Assembly (NCBI GenBank): GCA_934454145.1
Contig: CAKSFT010000005.1
Coordinates: 124,001 to 188,000, forward strand
Reading direction: 5' to 3'
Source of the DNA: an uncultured Clostridia bacterium
Lineage (GTDB): Bacteria; Bacillota; Clostridia; UBA1381
Length of the DNA: 64,000 nucleotides
Shown here: positions 43,501-50,836 of the stretch, in pieces
Position numbering within the stretch: position 1 is the stretch's first letter
How the letters are laid out: each line of letters starts with the position of its first letter
Position numbers and translations under genes: made by a program
The notes under the pieces: model-generated
Told to the model about the DNA's origin: nothing
What the model saw: the letters and a program-made list of their open reading frames with translations, nothing else
The model's database searches: none

Positions 43501-45172
43501 ATCCCGACTCGTCCTTCACCTTTGTCATGTCGCCGGAAACGGAAATTACTTTGACCGAATCCCCGTCCATTGTATACCCGGGGTATAATTGAGCATAATA
43601 TGTAATCGCTTTTTTGTCCTCTGCCACCCTGACAGGGGGTATATATCCGTTTCCGTCCCAAAAATATCCCCCCTTAAGCCATCTGCCGTCATAACAGAAC
43701 TTCTTTTCCAGCCGTTCCCCGCCGGGGACTATTGTCAAATCACTGCCCGTTTCATCTTTGATGTTCAGCTTTATCTGCGGCAAATCTTTAAGAGCCGTCC
43801 CATTCGCAAGCGGCTTGTTGAGTTCCAGCGTAACACAAAGCAGCTCGCCCGGGAGAATATATGCATTTGCCGCGTCCGTCTTTTTGTCAAGGCGGATATT
43901 TTCAATCCCAAATGGCGTCAGGTCAACAAACGGCGAACCGCTTATCATTGCCGCCGCTTTGCCTGCCGGCTGCTGACCGTTTTGGTCAGATGCAAATTTG
44001 TTTCCCGATATATCATATATATTGTTCCACAAGATTTTGTTTTCGTTTTGTGAAACAGTTACCTTGTTGAATTTGTAAAAATATCCCCTCTCTTGTGTAA
44101 CAGCACTGCTGTCGTTATAAGGGTCTGCAATTTGGTACTCAAAAATCATCACAGGCTTTGCGTCAGTCTTTGAGGGCGCAAATTTCAGGAACGGTGCCTG
44201 TGCAATCATACCGCTTGTGCCGTCAATGCCGATTGTTTCCACGTTCAGGCTGAGCTTAGCCAAATCACTTTCGGAAAGTCCCTTAAATAAAACCGGTTCG
44301 TCCCACTCTGCCCTGAAATATACCGTGCGGTTGTCAAGCTTTTCAAGCGTGTCCAGAGTGACTGCTCCGTTTTCGATTTCGTACAGTCCCTCCGGGTCTG
44401 CTGTCACTTTTACACAGCTTATCCTCGGCCCTTTTATGTCCCTGCCGACAAGCATCGCGCCGGACAGATAAGAATCCACCCTCGCGTCTTTGTCACTGCT
44501 CGCCACAAAAGAGATAATGTTAAGCTTTTCGGCATTTTTCCACTCCGAAAACAAACCGAGATTTGGTCCGTCACCGATGGTGTTATATTTTTTCCAGCCT
44601 CCGCCGCTTGAGTTTACCGACTCTTCCAGGGCATATGTCATGCCGGTGTCGTTGCTCTTTCCGCTGATGCCCCACCTTGTCTGCACGGTTTTGACCTTCC
44701 ATGAGAAAAAATATTGTATGTCACCTTTGTCAAACATGCTCGAAATGTTGCCGTTTTTTCTTTTGTCCTTATCGGAAAGCGCGTCAAAACGGACATTGGC
44801 ATACCATTTTCGCACGTTGTGCGGCCCCGTCATCTTTGTCTGCCACTCCCCTTTGGCATTGAAACAGTCGGGCATGTCGCCGCTCAGTTTGCGTCCGAAA
44901 TGATTCAGGAGATAGTTATTTTCGCGCAGCCACTTGATTGATTCACTCTCGCTCTGTGTCACCGTGTCGCTCAGCTTTCCCCACTCCGTGACGCCGGAGT
45001 CAAACAGCCTCAGAGCCTCACCGTCTGTATACAGCTGTGTAATCGGTTCGTAAACAACAGTATGTCCGTAAGGGTTTTTCCACGCCGCGGCATGTGCCGC
45101 AATGCCCGTGTCAGACAGTATACCCATAATCATTCCCGACACCAGGATAAAGGCTGTAAATCTCTTTTTCAT
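37565..45172 (-). CDS. Giant exported Ig-like repeat protein (2535 aa)
   Basis: A signal peptide (MKKRFTAFILVSGMIMGILSDTGIAAHA) starts a protein built of many beta-sandwich repeats with recurring linkers of the type IDKTPP, IDRLAPKV, IDRTAPVI and DLTAPKG, typical of bacterial Ig-like (Big/HYR/DUF5011-like) arrays. I see no catalytic motif, SLH domain or LPXTG signal, so attachment may rely on the neighbouring SLH protein. It is preceded by a lone response-regulator gene (20-bp gap) and followed by the SLH giant (19-bp gap). At 7.6 kb it is the longest gene in the window. An adhesin or structural role is likely but is inference. Confidence 0.88.
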   Translation of the reverse strand: MKKRFTAFILVSGMIMGILSDTGIAAHAAAWKNPYGHTVVYEPITQLYTDGEALRLFDSGVTEWGKLSDTVTQSESESIKWLRENNYLLNHFGRKLSGDMPDCFNAKGEWQTKMTGPHNVRKWYANVRFDALSDKDKRKNGNISSMFDKGDIQYFFSWKVKTVQTRWGISGKSNDTGMTYALEESVNSSGGGWKKYNTIGDGPNLGLFSEWKNAEKLNIISFVASSDKDARVDSYLSGAMLVGRDIKGPRISCVKVTADPEGLYEIENGAVTLDTLEKLDNRTVYFRAEWDEPVLFKGLSESDLAKLSLNVETIGIDGTSGMIAQAPFLKFAPSKTDAKPVMIFEYQIADPYNDSSAVTQERGYFYKFNKVTVSQNENKILWNNIYDISGNKFASDQNGQQPAGKAAAMISGSPFVDLTPFGIENIRLDKKTDAANAYILPGELLCVTLELNKPLANGTALKDLPQIKLNIKDETGSDLTIVPGGERLEKKFCYDGRWLKGGYFWDGNGYIPPVRVAEDKKAITYYAQLYPGYTMDGDSVKVISVSGDMTKVKDESGYSMMHYSADADGMLAPDDLPSDAEKKASMYTVAPDKKYKLDFEAPLADITVTDEGEGIILIKALIDDVSVEGCEAAFSVKINGNLANESISVQAASSESYRESEWKKGSAGAAAVSFSAPVVCRDGTAKAYGFIKLPEKSEADKIDISVSIADEAGNAASFEKSFAAPAWEGFDTLAPSVAVTVKQEEIYVDISDIDDEVEYMYGYSDSSEEEPSYVKASGKKGIISAPDIPQDGMIHEKTVWIKASDSGQNMSEVLKIPMKFDRTYTSVSCKADTDKTYLAGDYPSAAVHVDNAKRYWYMWAEKPANTANMDSYISGGVLEDLKSRADALGNIVEPGDDDPDTEQSNNSSDFSAVSGADTAVASIDQKDESYAENVRADQTSRPLMLVVAAEKDDGSTLVKTLEFNTVYAAPKITIRQNRFSTNDSAGKRVDYVRNDGKAGLLWAVDGGNTMLLNTPNLYGFAQAEFYIAADPVTGLERADLQNSRIRLEKVVYEGADAHGGTSKRSVVGEWKLSDIGLTKISGGTQKEHEQGIGTANGEVVGGNFSPVYSAVIDIDPNSIEQKYYEYDEDGNCCSVRYEFVSSLNYIGGIGGNSEDISYFAFNNMPSGFVYNTVYESGDWLMTLRTFGNTQNIEAVFDQKGNDVTQNVPVYTVSTEYPEGQGYHQYIRFSAPGGYEGYNSNKAYYGAPLQNVVDQDNTSKLNVQVGVNPKALLETLSFSVDYYDVLSEPYDVGRYLFGEADELKEVKLYYRFEHPERGTVSPIYVMIVRRDNVEPVMDISVSETEKMTNEVLVKFNGVYDIQLAADGTKVVDTPESELMNSMYSGMYQLYAWRKAVPGDDLESIPDWQQRRVEVDYNQETGEFIYETYIMVVPDENGIYHFVSNGYFITDLIDTAGNRNSSILVNGELVEVKSEGMDFGCYYIENVDTEPPEFAGEPVFTVNEENGSFKISAKTDSTAQHVYLKFDDAYSAEISGSDEAGTGVYEINNVPGLVSGGHDIQNGEISAEIYVKYSEDVPVSSVTLVVADSAGNNAEYKYTFKKALYGKKAEVLNPENENGYPVYSYGGALEFTVPVRLDGFENDFACAHSGLPIYADGITRVSFTDLFGESGYRDIYADIFGAAFAHTLVFSVDGKEITPDTAVSADVTVKIDTSKTKWLTADGGKDEFTFDKNGVLAYSLTNTELSQTKSFELPIVNIDKTLPEAIVSIDMDTETDSDSGRVYVYSVTYTVEGFSEDGVSLVSADGAAARFVTFDAQTENKTHTFRFRDKAGNENTYTADVSDIEFSGRADNKITDYRLVYSVADENGFRTLGRFGIGEKPEQWLVNKPVSVKVEAFNKNGEPVAARVSADGKLPKGTAVYEKERLVTFAAESNEERIVNLILSGIGSDNSLDVPVALPADTIDLTAPKGTVYYKPEGNSVKAYLVTEDTDLAENGVYVTGTKNDGTAFVLKSDENGYYTEFDINGTGKFVMTDKAGNVGTVAIAVLSIDKTPPKIEAEGWQSIIEARAKEEIEKLLASPTNNTIKLFMTFDELLSGAAVKAFENSEEKKELLPTGEYVTAAANGKTLTVEFKQNCQAKITVYDLRGNALTIWRPEDGPVRVIDRDAPKLSAGYPRQTFENNTVTLEYAFADGEEVMLLQEHDKGYQNIHSITFSENGQQILNFADRAGNVFSDYPVISGIDRLAPKVKMSVDFVGDGMELSAEDSYKAGNLYTSKNVRILLNVADDTADGISVAAKAKSGADLEVKKENITANEKPYNYYFVVTENGAYNVSVTDKWGNENFVETSVSVIDRTAPVINFADRGVVIVKKGTDKNSVSDLLLTGVTAVDLQSGANAPMGDKAGEANDGVRINVDMSDVNLDKTGTYNAKITASDRLGNTAEKLRTVTVLEDMYSFTVNGVSIYANDVFITSAKKVRLADTGKTAKFYYAKGYKTAAQMKYAKAFDAAEGFETQQKGYYTILAQESNRKMYLLYVYVN

Positions 45173-45192
45173 GATAATAAATCCCCCTTTTT

Positions 45193-45555
45193 TTACTCAT
45201 TTATGCATCCGCGCATCAACGCCGACGTCCGCGCCAGAAACACCGCTGTTTTGTACGGCTTTTTTATCCAGTCATCAGCCCCGGCATTTAATATTTTACT
45301 TTCTTCCTCATCGCTGTTTCCTATAAACAGCAGTTTTGGCGGCTTTGCCATGTTTTTTATCGTTTTGCAAAAACATATCCGTTCTTTTTCGTCAGCCTCC
45401 AGGTCTGCAATCACAAGGCGGATATTTTGTTTTTCAATCAGCTCTGCCGCCCCGTCTTTATCCGTGCAGCATGTTATTTCATAACCGCTGCGCCGCAGAA
45501 TCTTGCCGACAATGGCGGTAATCTCCGCATCGTGCCCGACAATCAGTATTTTCAC
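45193..45555 (-). CDS. Stand-alone response-regulator receiver protein
   Basis: The 120-residue product is a receiver domain only, with the acidic pocket (GHDAE), the phospho-acceptor region VIADLEAD and the conserved Lys in DDWIKKPY. It has no output domain, like CheY or Spo0F. The start is GTG at 45553-45555, preceded by GGGGGG; the longer frame upstream would read through a terminator hairpin. It is the first gene of the transcript encoding the two giant surface proteins. It could be a phosphate relay partner of the kinase at 46.4 kb. Confidence 0.82.
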   Translation of the reverse strand: MKILIVGHDAEITAIVGKILRRSGYEITCCTDKDGAAELIEKQNIRLVIADLEADEKERICFCKTIKNMAKPPKLLFIGNSDEEESKILNAGADDWIKKPYKTAVFLARTSALMRGCINE

Positions 45556-45582
45556 AAATGAACACCCCCCAAAAAGCAAAAA

Positions 45583-45606
45583 CTCCGGCGGTATAACCGT
45601 CCGGAG
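45583..45606 (-). terminator. Terminator/attenuator hairpin between regulator and surface operon
   Basis: CTCCGGACGGT pairs with ACCGCCGGAG (one bulged base) and on the minus strand is followed by TTTTTGCTTTTT. It lies after the OmpR-type regulator gene and before the receiver gene. Confidence 0.78.
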
Positions 45607-45680
45607 TGACAATTTTTTCCGCTATATAAATTATAACAGAAAAAAACCCTTTTCTTAAATTGTTAGCAAAAACTCACAAT

Positions 45681-46361
45681 TCATTTTGTGGTGAAATAAT
45701 AACCTTTTCCGTAAACCGAAACTATATCATAATCTTCTGCGTTTTGGGCGCCGATTTTTTTCTTCAGGTTCCCCATGTGGAACCGTATCGTCCTCGTGTC
45801 ATCGGCAGATGGCGCGTCCCAAATTTCCTCATAAAGTTTTTCCGGCGAGATTACCTTATCCTCATTTTTCACCAGTAGCAGAAGTATCGCAAATTCTTTC
45901 GCGGTCAGCCCGGCGTCCATTGTGCCCACAAATGCTTTGCTTTGTGACAAATCCAGCAACAGAGAGCCTCTTGTAATTCGCTGTGCATGTGCGCTTAAAT
46001 GCCTCGCCAAAAGCCGCTCTGCCGCGGCGACAAGTTCATCAAAGCTGTATGGCTTTGTGATATAATAATCTCCGCCTCTTTCCAGCCCCTCAACCTTGTC
46101 ATGCACTTCGTCTTTTCCTGTCAGGAATATCACAGGGTTGTCGCTTTTAAGGCGGAATTTTTCGCATATCTCATAGCCGCTGCCGTCGGGCAGCATAATG
46201 TCCAGTATAAGCAAATCGGGCGTGGTTTTCTCCATGCACCGATACGCCGCCTTTGCCGTGTCCGCCGCCATGACGCAATATCCGCGCCTCTTCATCATTC
46301 GCACATTGATTTGCAAAACCTCGGGTTCATCTTCCACAATAAGTATTGTAGGTTGTGTCAT
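45681..46361 (-). CDS. OmpR/PhoB-family response regulator
   Basis: The 226-residue protein has a receiver domain (ILIVEDEPEVLQIN, phospho-acceptor in LLILDIMLPDGSG, Lys in ITKPYSFDEL) and a winged-helix DNA-binding domain (GLTAKEFAILLLLV, DTRTIRFHMGNLKKKI). It lies 6 bp after the sensor kinase gene and is clearly its partner. Being directly upstream of the giant surface-protein operon, it may control that operon; a terminator between them would allow separate regulation. Confidence 0.95.
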   Translation of the reverse strand: MTQPTILIVEDEPEVLQINVRMMKRRGYCVMAADTAKAAYRCMEKTTPDLLILDIMLPDGSGYEICEKFRLKSDNPVIFLTGKDEVHDKVEGLERGGDYYITKPYSFDELVAAAERLLARHLSAHAQRITRGSLLLDLSQSKAFVGTMDAGLTAKEFAILLLLVKNEDKVISPEKLYEEIWDAPSADDTRTIRFHMGNLKKKIGAQNAEDYDIVSVYGKGYYFTTK

Positions 46362-46367
46362 ATCAGC

Positions 46368-47654
46368 TTATCCTTTCTTGACAGGCAATGTGAACGATAC
46401 GGTCGTCCCGTTGCCCTTTTCGCTTTCAATCCATATTTTTCCGCCGTGTGCCTCAACAATCCTGTGGCACACATAGAGCCCTATTCCGTGGCGCCAATAG
46501 TCCCCGCTGACCGAAACATACCCTTCAAGCGCTTTTTCTTTTATTTCTTCGTCCATGCCCTCGCCGTTGTCGGCAACAGAAATAAACTGATATCCGTCAC
46601 CGGCTTTCAGCGAAACCGTAATTGTGCCGTTCTGGGTATGGCGCAGGCTGTTTGAAAGCAGATTCGTAACCACCTGAACAATCCTTGCGTAGTCTGCCAA
46701 AATCGGCGGTAAATCTTCTTCCATGTCAAATATCAGCCTGTTGTTGCCCGTATAATTTTTGCCGAAATACGTCTTTGCCGTTTCTCCCAGGAGGCGCGAC
46801 AGGCGCACCGGCGCCAAATCCAGGGACAGCCTTCCCTGTTCAATAGCCACTGTATCCATTAGATCCACGACAATTTTGTCGATTCGAATAACCATTTTCT
46901 CAATAGTCATTTGGTTTTCTTTCATGATATCAATTTCTTTGCTCTCTTCATCAAGCAATTCATATGTGTCGCGCGCATGCAGATTGATTGCATTCAGCGG
47001 GTTTTTTATCTCGTGTGCAACAGTTGTCAGGAAAACCGACTTTGCCTCGTCATGGCGTTTCAGTTGTTCGTTTTGTTCTGCAAGTTGTACGCGCTGTCGT
47101 TCGTATTCCTTGAGATGCAAAAACAAAACTATACCGCAGGACACACTGACCGCCACAGTCGTGACAAGGATATCTGTCAGCATTTCCGCCTCGCCCGGGA
47201 ACCATGTGACATATTGCGGTGCGAAGTATGTGAAAACAGAAACCGCCAGATATTCCGCAATTTCCGCGGCAGACACAAAAATCGCAGTTTTTCCCTCCAG
47301 CATCAGCACCGTAAACAGAACGGCAAAAATGAACATCGACGGCATGCCGCCTTTGTACGCCCCCGAGGCAAAAAACAATATGGGAAAAACAACCATGAAA
47401 ATCGTCACAATTGTGAGTATATAAGCTATCTTATATTTGCGCGTCCTGTATGTAAAAACCAAAAGAGTCACCGACAATACGGCAAGCAAACCACTCAGCA
47501 CCGCCCCGGTCAGCATGCCCGTGACAAGATTCAGCACAAGCGTCGCAACGCTTATCGCAACGCCACCTGTTGCCAATATATTGAAAAGCCTGACGCGGAA
47601 ATCAAGACTTTTGTCAAAAAAGCGCCTTGCCGTATTTTTTACTTTTGTATACAA
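46368..47654 (-). CDS. Membrane sensor histidine kinase
   Basis: About 428 residues: six membrane segments (roughly 28-195) with almost no extracellular loop, then a HisKA dimerisation domain (TTVAHEIKNPLNAINLH) and an ATPase domain with N box (VVTNLLSNSLRH), G1 (VADNGEGMD) and G2 (GIGLYVCHRIVEAHGG). Sensing is probably within the membrane or of membrane state. Two TTG codons can start it; the one at 47654 is 8 nt after AGGAGG and is preferred over the one at 47660 (3 nt). A TATAAT box (complement of 47689-47694) lies upstream next to an inverted repeat. Confidence 0.93.
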   Translation of the reverse strand: MYTKVKNTARRFFDKSLDFRVRLFNILATGGVAISVATLVLNLVTGMLTGAVLSGLLAVLSVTLLVFTYRTRKYKIAYILTIVTIFMVVFPILFFASGAYKGGMPSMFIFAVLFTVLMLEGKTAIFVSAAEIAEYLAVSVFTYFAPQYVTWFPGEAEMLTDILVTTVAVSVSCGIVLFLHLKEYERQRVQLAEQNEQLKRHDEAKSVFLTTVAHEIKNPLNAINLHARDTYELLDEESKEIDIMKENQMTIEKMVIRIDKIVVDLMDTVAIEQGRLSLDLAPVRLSRLLGETAKTYFGKNYTGNNRLIFDMEEDLPPILADYARIVQVVTNLLSNSLRHTQNGTITVSLKAGDGYQFISVADNGEGMDEEIKEKALEGYVSVSGDYWRHGIGLYVCHRIVEAHGGKIWIESEKGNGTTVSFTLPVKKG

Positions 47655-47706
47655 GCTCAAAACCTCCTCATTTTAATTTTCCAGATTGATTATATCATCT
47701 GTTAAC

Positions 47707-47741
47707 AAAAATGTTCGTTTGCAAACATAACGAACATTTTT
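47707..47741. promoter_or_regulatory. AATGTTCGTT inverted repeat next to the kinase promoter
   Basis: AAAAATGTTCGTT and AACGAACATTTTT are inverted around a nine-base loop that itself contains TTTGCAAA. It could be a weak bidirectional terminator for the convergent-side DUF6512 gene or an operator overlapping the -35 region of the kinase promoter. A TTGACA (47741-47746), 17-bp spacer and TATCAT (47764-47769) reads rightward from its edge. Confidence 0.5.
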
Positions 47742-47802
47742 TGACATTTTCTGTATTGTATTGTATCATAAAGCGGTAAATTTTGCAAGAGGGATAATTT
47801 TT

Positions 47803-47868
47803 ATGTACGGATTGATATCCCCGCAATGGCAAAAAAAACGTCACGGGGATACAAAAAGCCCGATGTGA
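47803..47868 (+). CDS. Possible 21-residue leader-type small ORF
   Basis: Downstream of the rightward TTGACA-17-TATCAT promoter, AGAGGG precedes an ATG and the frame reads MYGLISPQWQKKRHGDTKSPM then stop. It overlaps the 3' end of the DUF6512 gene on the other strand by 28 bp. Nothing supports conservation; it may instead be the start of an antisense RNA. Confidence 0.2.
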   Translation: MYGLISPQWQKKRHGDTKSPM

Positions 47869-48341
47869 GGCGGATAGAGCGTGAACACGAAAAAACATGC
47901 ACACATCAATACCGTAAATATAAAAATAGCTGTTTTATATTTTTCCCCCCCGCACGAAACGGTCAGCTTATACCCCGTCAGAAATCCGTAAATGACGCAT
48001 AATACAAAGGTAAGGATATCAAGAATCAGTGTGTTTTTTCCGATGATACCGCTGTATGTGTAAAAAACAACAGGTATCAGCCATGTTGCGCATATATTAC
48101 CGAGAAGCATTGATGGGAGTATGCACTCGTATTCTTTTGAAAGTCCTTTGTAGGTCATGAGAACAAAAATTAACATCGGGAAGAAAATCAGTTTCATATG
48201 CTCCCATGTCGATTCGTTCACGGGGGCAAAAAATCCGACCAATAAATTTTGAGCGCTGAAATCATAAATAAAGTGCCACAAGCTCCCGACAACGGAAACG
48301 ACGATTATCGCAATCAGCGTATATCTTTTCAGATTTTTCAT
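47841..48341 (-). CDS. DUF6512-like small membrane protein
   Basis: The 166-residue protein has five predicted membrane segments and the motif GFFAPVNESTWEHMKLIFFPML, typical of the uncharacterised family annotated DUF6512 in Clostridia. The start at 48341 (MKNLKRYT) has GAGGTG 7 nt upstream; the longer open frame has none. Function is unknown. It follows the PPP phosphatase gene by about 30 bp and is probably co-transcribed with it. Confidence 0.78.
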   Translation of the reverse strand: MKNLKRYTLIAIIVVSVVGSLWHFIYDFSAQNLLVGFFAPVNESTWEHMKLIFFPMLIFVLMTYKGLSKEYECILPSMLLGNICATWLIPVVFYTYSGIIGKNTLILDILTFVLCVIYGFLTGYKLTVSCGGEKYKTAIFIFTVLMCACFFVFTLYPPHIGLFVSP

Positions 48342-48372
48342 AATAATCACCTCATGAAAGACTATGAGAATA

Positions 48373-49035
48373 TTATACATAATATTCTTTCATGCTTGTC
48401 AATTCAATACACCCCAGTCTCCCGCAACCGCAGTCAATGTTGATATTATTCCCGATTTTCAGAATCCCGGTACAACCCGGGTTTATCATGAAAGTCGGCG
48501 TGTGCCCCACCACAAGATATGTGTTGTCATCAAAATATTTCTTCTTCATATCAATCCTGGTCCACAGGAGCTCATCAAGTGAATAGTCGGATAATTTTCT
48601 CCCCGTTTGATAATTTCCCGGGCCCCCGTGGACAAGCACAAATTTTTTATTTTCTGATTTTTTATTTTCTATTTGGCATTCAGCATAACGCGAAAATGAT
48701 GTGAGGTATCGGAAAATCCTTTTCTGCTCGAAAACCGACAATTGGAAAAATGCCTGATATGTGGGCGCTCCGCCGTTTTGCAGCCATAAATCCAAATTTT
48801 TGTATGAATCATCATCGCAAAACAAGCTGTCGAGCATTATTTTTTCATGATTTCCCAGCAGTGGTATGATATTTTTCCTCGCCATCATGTCAAGGAGTAT
48901 CTGTATGCCATCTGCGCCTCGGTCAATCACATCGCCCAGGAGAAACATGGTATCCTTTTCCGTAAAATCTATTTTTTCCAACATTTTTTTGTACTTTGCA
49001 TAATTCCCGTGGATATCACTCATCGCATATATCAT
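48373..49035 (-). CDS. PPP-family serine/threonine-type protein phosphatase
   Basis: About 220 residues with the full metallophosphatase signature MSDIHGNYAKY, LLGDVIDRGADG, LLGNHEKIML, LVHGGPG and VVGHTP. This matches bacterial PPP phosphatases (PrpA/PrpE type, or Ap4A hydrolase-like). The start at 49035 has GAGGAG 7 nt upstream and overlaps the end of the preceding membrane-protein gene by 20 bp, which implies coupling. It is unlike the FN3-phosphoesterase in the glycan operon. Whether it acts on proteins or dinucleotides cannot be told. Confidence 0.88.
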   Translation of the reverse strand: MIYAMSDIHGNYAKYKKMLEKIDFTEKDTMFLLGDVIDRGADGIQILLDMMARKNIIPLLGNHEKIMLDSLFCDDDSYKNLDLWLQNGGAPTYQAFFQLSVFEQKRIFRYLTSFSRYAECQIENKKSENKKFVLVHGGPGNYQTGRKLSDYSLDELLWTRIDMKKKYFDDNTYLVVGHTPTFMINPGCTGILKIGNNINIDCGCGRLGCIELTSMKEYYV

Positions 49036-49951
49036 TGTCAAACTCCTCTTCATCGCTTATATTTTCGTTTTGCCAAAACTCGCAGAATATGTATGCACAT
49101 ATCGCAGAAACAGTCATTGCCATGCCCTGGGCCGTGACAAGCGGCGCGCCGACATATGGCAATTTTGCCAATGATGCAAACACCGATATGGCAAGCTGCA
49201 AAGTCAGCGCCGCCCCGGCGCAGACTTGCGCCACACGGCGAATCGGTTCTTTTTGCTCACTCGCGCGATGAAAAATACACAGCACCGCCGCAAGCTGAAG
49301 TACAATGAGTCCAATCACCGGTATATAACCCCATGCCGCCGACATAGAACGGTATGTCCCCTCTGTAAAACTTCCGCCGCGCCACAGTCCGACAAACTTC
49401 ACAATTTGCCTGTGTGCTATCAAAAACAATCCCATAGACGCCGTAGCAAATATTGATATCCAATATAATTTCCATATTTTTCCGTTTGCCGGCTTTGCCG
49501 CGCGGACGGCATATGCATACGCGGCGCAGAGTGTCAAAGCGGAGAGAACACAGCATGTTAAACCGCAAGTATAGTATTCTGCAGCAAGTGCCGTCAGTAT
49601 CATCGCCCCGGAAAGAACCGGTTGTTTCGCGCTCGACATATCTTTCATGCATTTGCGTATGCATAATAAATTCAGGAATGTATACGCAAACACTTCAAAA
49701 ACAGGATTTTTTTCGCCTGTTATGATATAAAGCAGAACGAGTGGGATAATCGCCCCCACAAACATAACAGCATCAGATTCATTTTTTGTTTCCAGTAAAA
49801 CACGCATGCACGGGGCGGCGATAACTGTGGCAAGACATAAATACAAAAGATAGTCATTCAATGCGCCCGCGACAAATATATTGTATAATATACCGACACC
49901 GATATTGGTTATAGCTACAGTCATCAAAAAAATATTAACGCCTTTTTTCAT
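49016..49951 (-). CDS. Polytopic membrane protein of unknown family
   Basis: The 311-residue product has nine or so hydrophobic segments and a short acidic tail (SDEEEFDNDICDE). I do not recognise it. The stretch LAKLPYVGAPLVTAQGMAM has a faint resemblance to the C-terminal membrane loops of SEDS proteins (FtsW/RodA), but their key motifs are absent, so I do not assign it. GGGAGGA lies 7 nt before the ATG. The gene end overlaps the PPP phosphatase start. Confidence 0.75.
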   Translation of the reverse strand: MKKGVNIFLMTVAITNIGVGILYNIFVAGALNDYLLYLCLATVIAAPCMRVLLETKNESDAVMFVGAIIPLVLLYIITGEKNPVFEVFAYTFLNLLCIRKCMKDMSSAKQPVLSGAMILTALAAEYYTCGLTCCVLSALTLCAAYAYAVRAAKPANGKIWKLYWISIFATASMGLFLIAHRQIVKFVGLWRGGSFTEGTYRSMSAAWGYIPVIGLIVLQLAAVLCIFHRASEQKEPIRRVAQVCAGAALTLQLAISVFASLAKLPYVGAPLVTAQGMAMTVSAICAYIFCEFWQNENISDEEEFDNDICDE

Positions 49952-49968
49952 ACTTCTTTCCTCCCGGG

Positions 49969-50008
49969 TTAGTTATACGGCACACCGAAAGGTGTGCCGT
50001 ATAACTAA
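49969..50008. terminator. Perfect 18-bp hairpin between the CAP gene and the membrane-protein gene
   Basis: TTAGTTATACGGCACACC and GGTGTGCCGTATAACTAA are perfectly inverted around GAAA. The T-rich tract (TTATTTTTATTTT) lies on the plus-strand side, while on the minus strand, the coding direction, it is followed by CCCGGGAGG, the next gene's ribosome-binding site. It therefore looks like a terminator for rightward (antisense) transcripts, or an mRNA end-stabilising hairpin. Confidence 0.6.
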
Positions 50009-50014
50009 TTATTT

Positions 50015-50818
50015 TTATTTTGCAAATTCCTGCACATAGTATGTCTTTCCGTCACTTGCAGTAAATGTAGCATATCCGAACCTTGTGAACTCCTTGTCCA
50101 GAATGTTCGCTTTGTGTCCGGGGCTATTCATCCACTCATTAAAAATAAAGTTTCCGGTTTGTCTTGGCGACGAATAGGCAATGTTTTCGCCGCATTTGGT
50201 ATACTGAATTTCAAATTTTTTATACAAACCGCTTAACCCATCATAGTTGCTGCTCTCGTGAGAAAATCCGTATGTTGAAACGGTCATGTCTTGGGCTTTG
50301 TACTGTGCCGCTGCACAAAGCTTGTCGTCCAAGGTCAGTTTTCCCACACCGTTTTTTTGCCTCTCCGCATTCACAAGGGCCAGCATTTCCTCTGCTTCTG
50401 CGGAAAACGTATTTTCCTCAGAAGTTTTTGTGGTACCTGTGGTATTCCCGATTGCCGGCACAGCCGGCAAATCGGTGAATAATGTCGTTGTCAGGTTGTC
50501 AAACAAGCTTGTGTCGCCATTGAGTATATTATGCACAAGGTTCTTATCAACTGTAATATCAACTCCGATAGAATTATTAATAATATTTAATAAAGTTCCC
50601 TGGAAATTTGAGACTATGTTTGTGGGGGCAATCACGGTGCCGTTTGTACCCGTCCCATAGTCGAAGGACTTGATAATGTTTTCAATATTTAAATTTTTGA
50701 TATCACTGTTGTTGATAACATTCGCAGGGCTTATTTCGGTTGCCGATACAGAGCAAACCGAACTGCATATCATGAATGCTGACAATGTCAAAGATAACAT
50801 TTTTTTCATTTTTTTCAT
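50015..50818 (-). CDS. Exported CAP-domain protein
   Basis: A signal peptide (to about residue 26, VCSVSATE) precedes an Asn-rich region (about 30-110, with INNSIGVDITV and HNILNGDTS) and a C-terminal CAP/SCP domain: MLALVNAERQKNGV, AAQYKAQDM, YGFSHESSN, GENIAYSS and NEWMNSPGHKANIL. CAP proteins are secreted; in spore-formers YkwD-type members are wall- or spore-associated, with unclear activity. AAAGGAGG precedes the start. It is the last gene of a three-gene set (51779 to 50015), gaps 16-18 bp. The Asn-rich part shares a motif with the neighbouring repeat protein. Confidence 0.9.
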   Translation of the reverse strand: MKKMKKMLSLTLSAFMICSSVCSVSATEISPANVINNSDIKNLNIENIIKSFDYGTGTNGTVIAPTNIVSNFQGTLLNIINNSIGVDITVDKNLVHNILNGDTSLFDNLTTTLFTDLPAVPAIGNTTGTTKTSEENTFSAEAEEMLALVNAERQKNGVGKLTLDDKLCAAAQYKAQDMTVSTYGFSHESSNYDGLSGLYKKFEIQYTKCGENIAYSSPRQTGNFIFNEWMNSPGHKANILDKEFTRFGYATFTASDGKTYYVQEFAK

Positions 50819-50836
50819 TGTCTTTTCCTCCTTTTT

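Noticed and set aside
49016..49951. FtsW/RodA-like (SEDS) protein
   Set aside because: Only one loop is faintly similar; the conserved SEDS motifs and overall segment pattern are not convincing.
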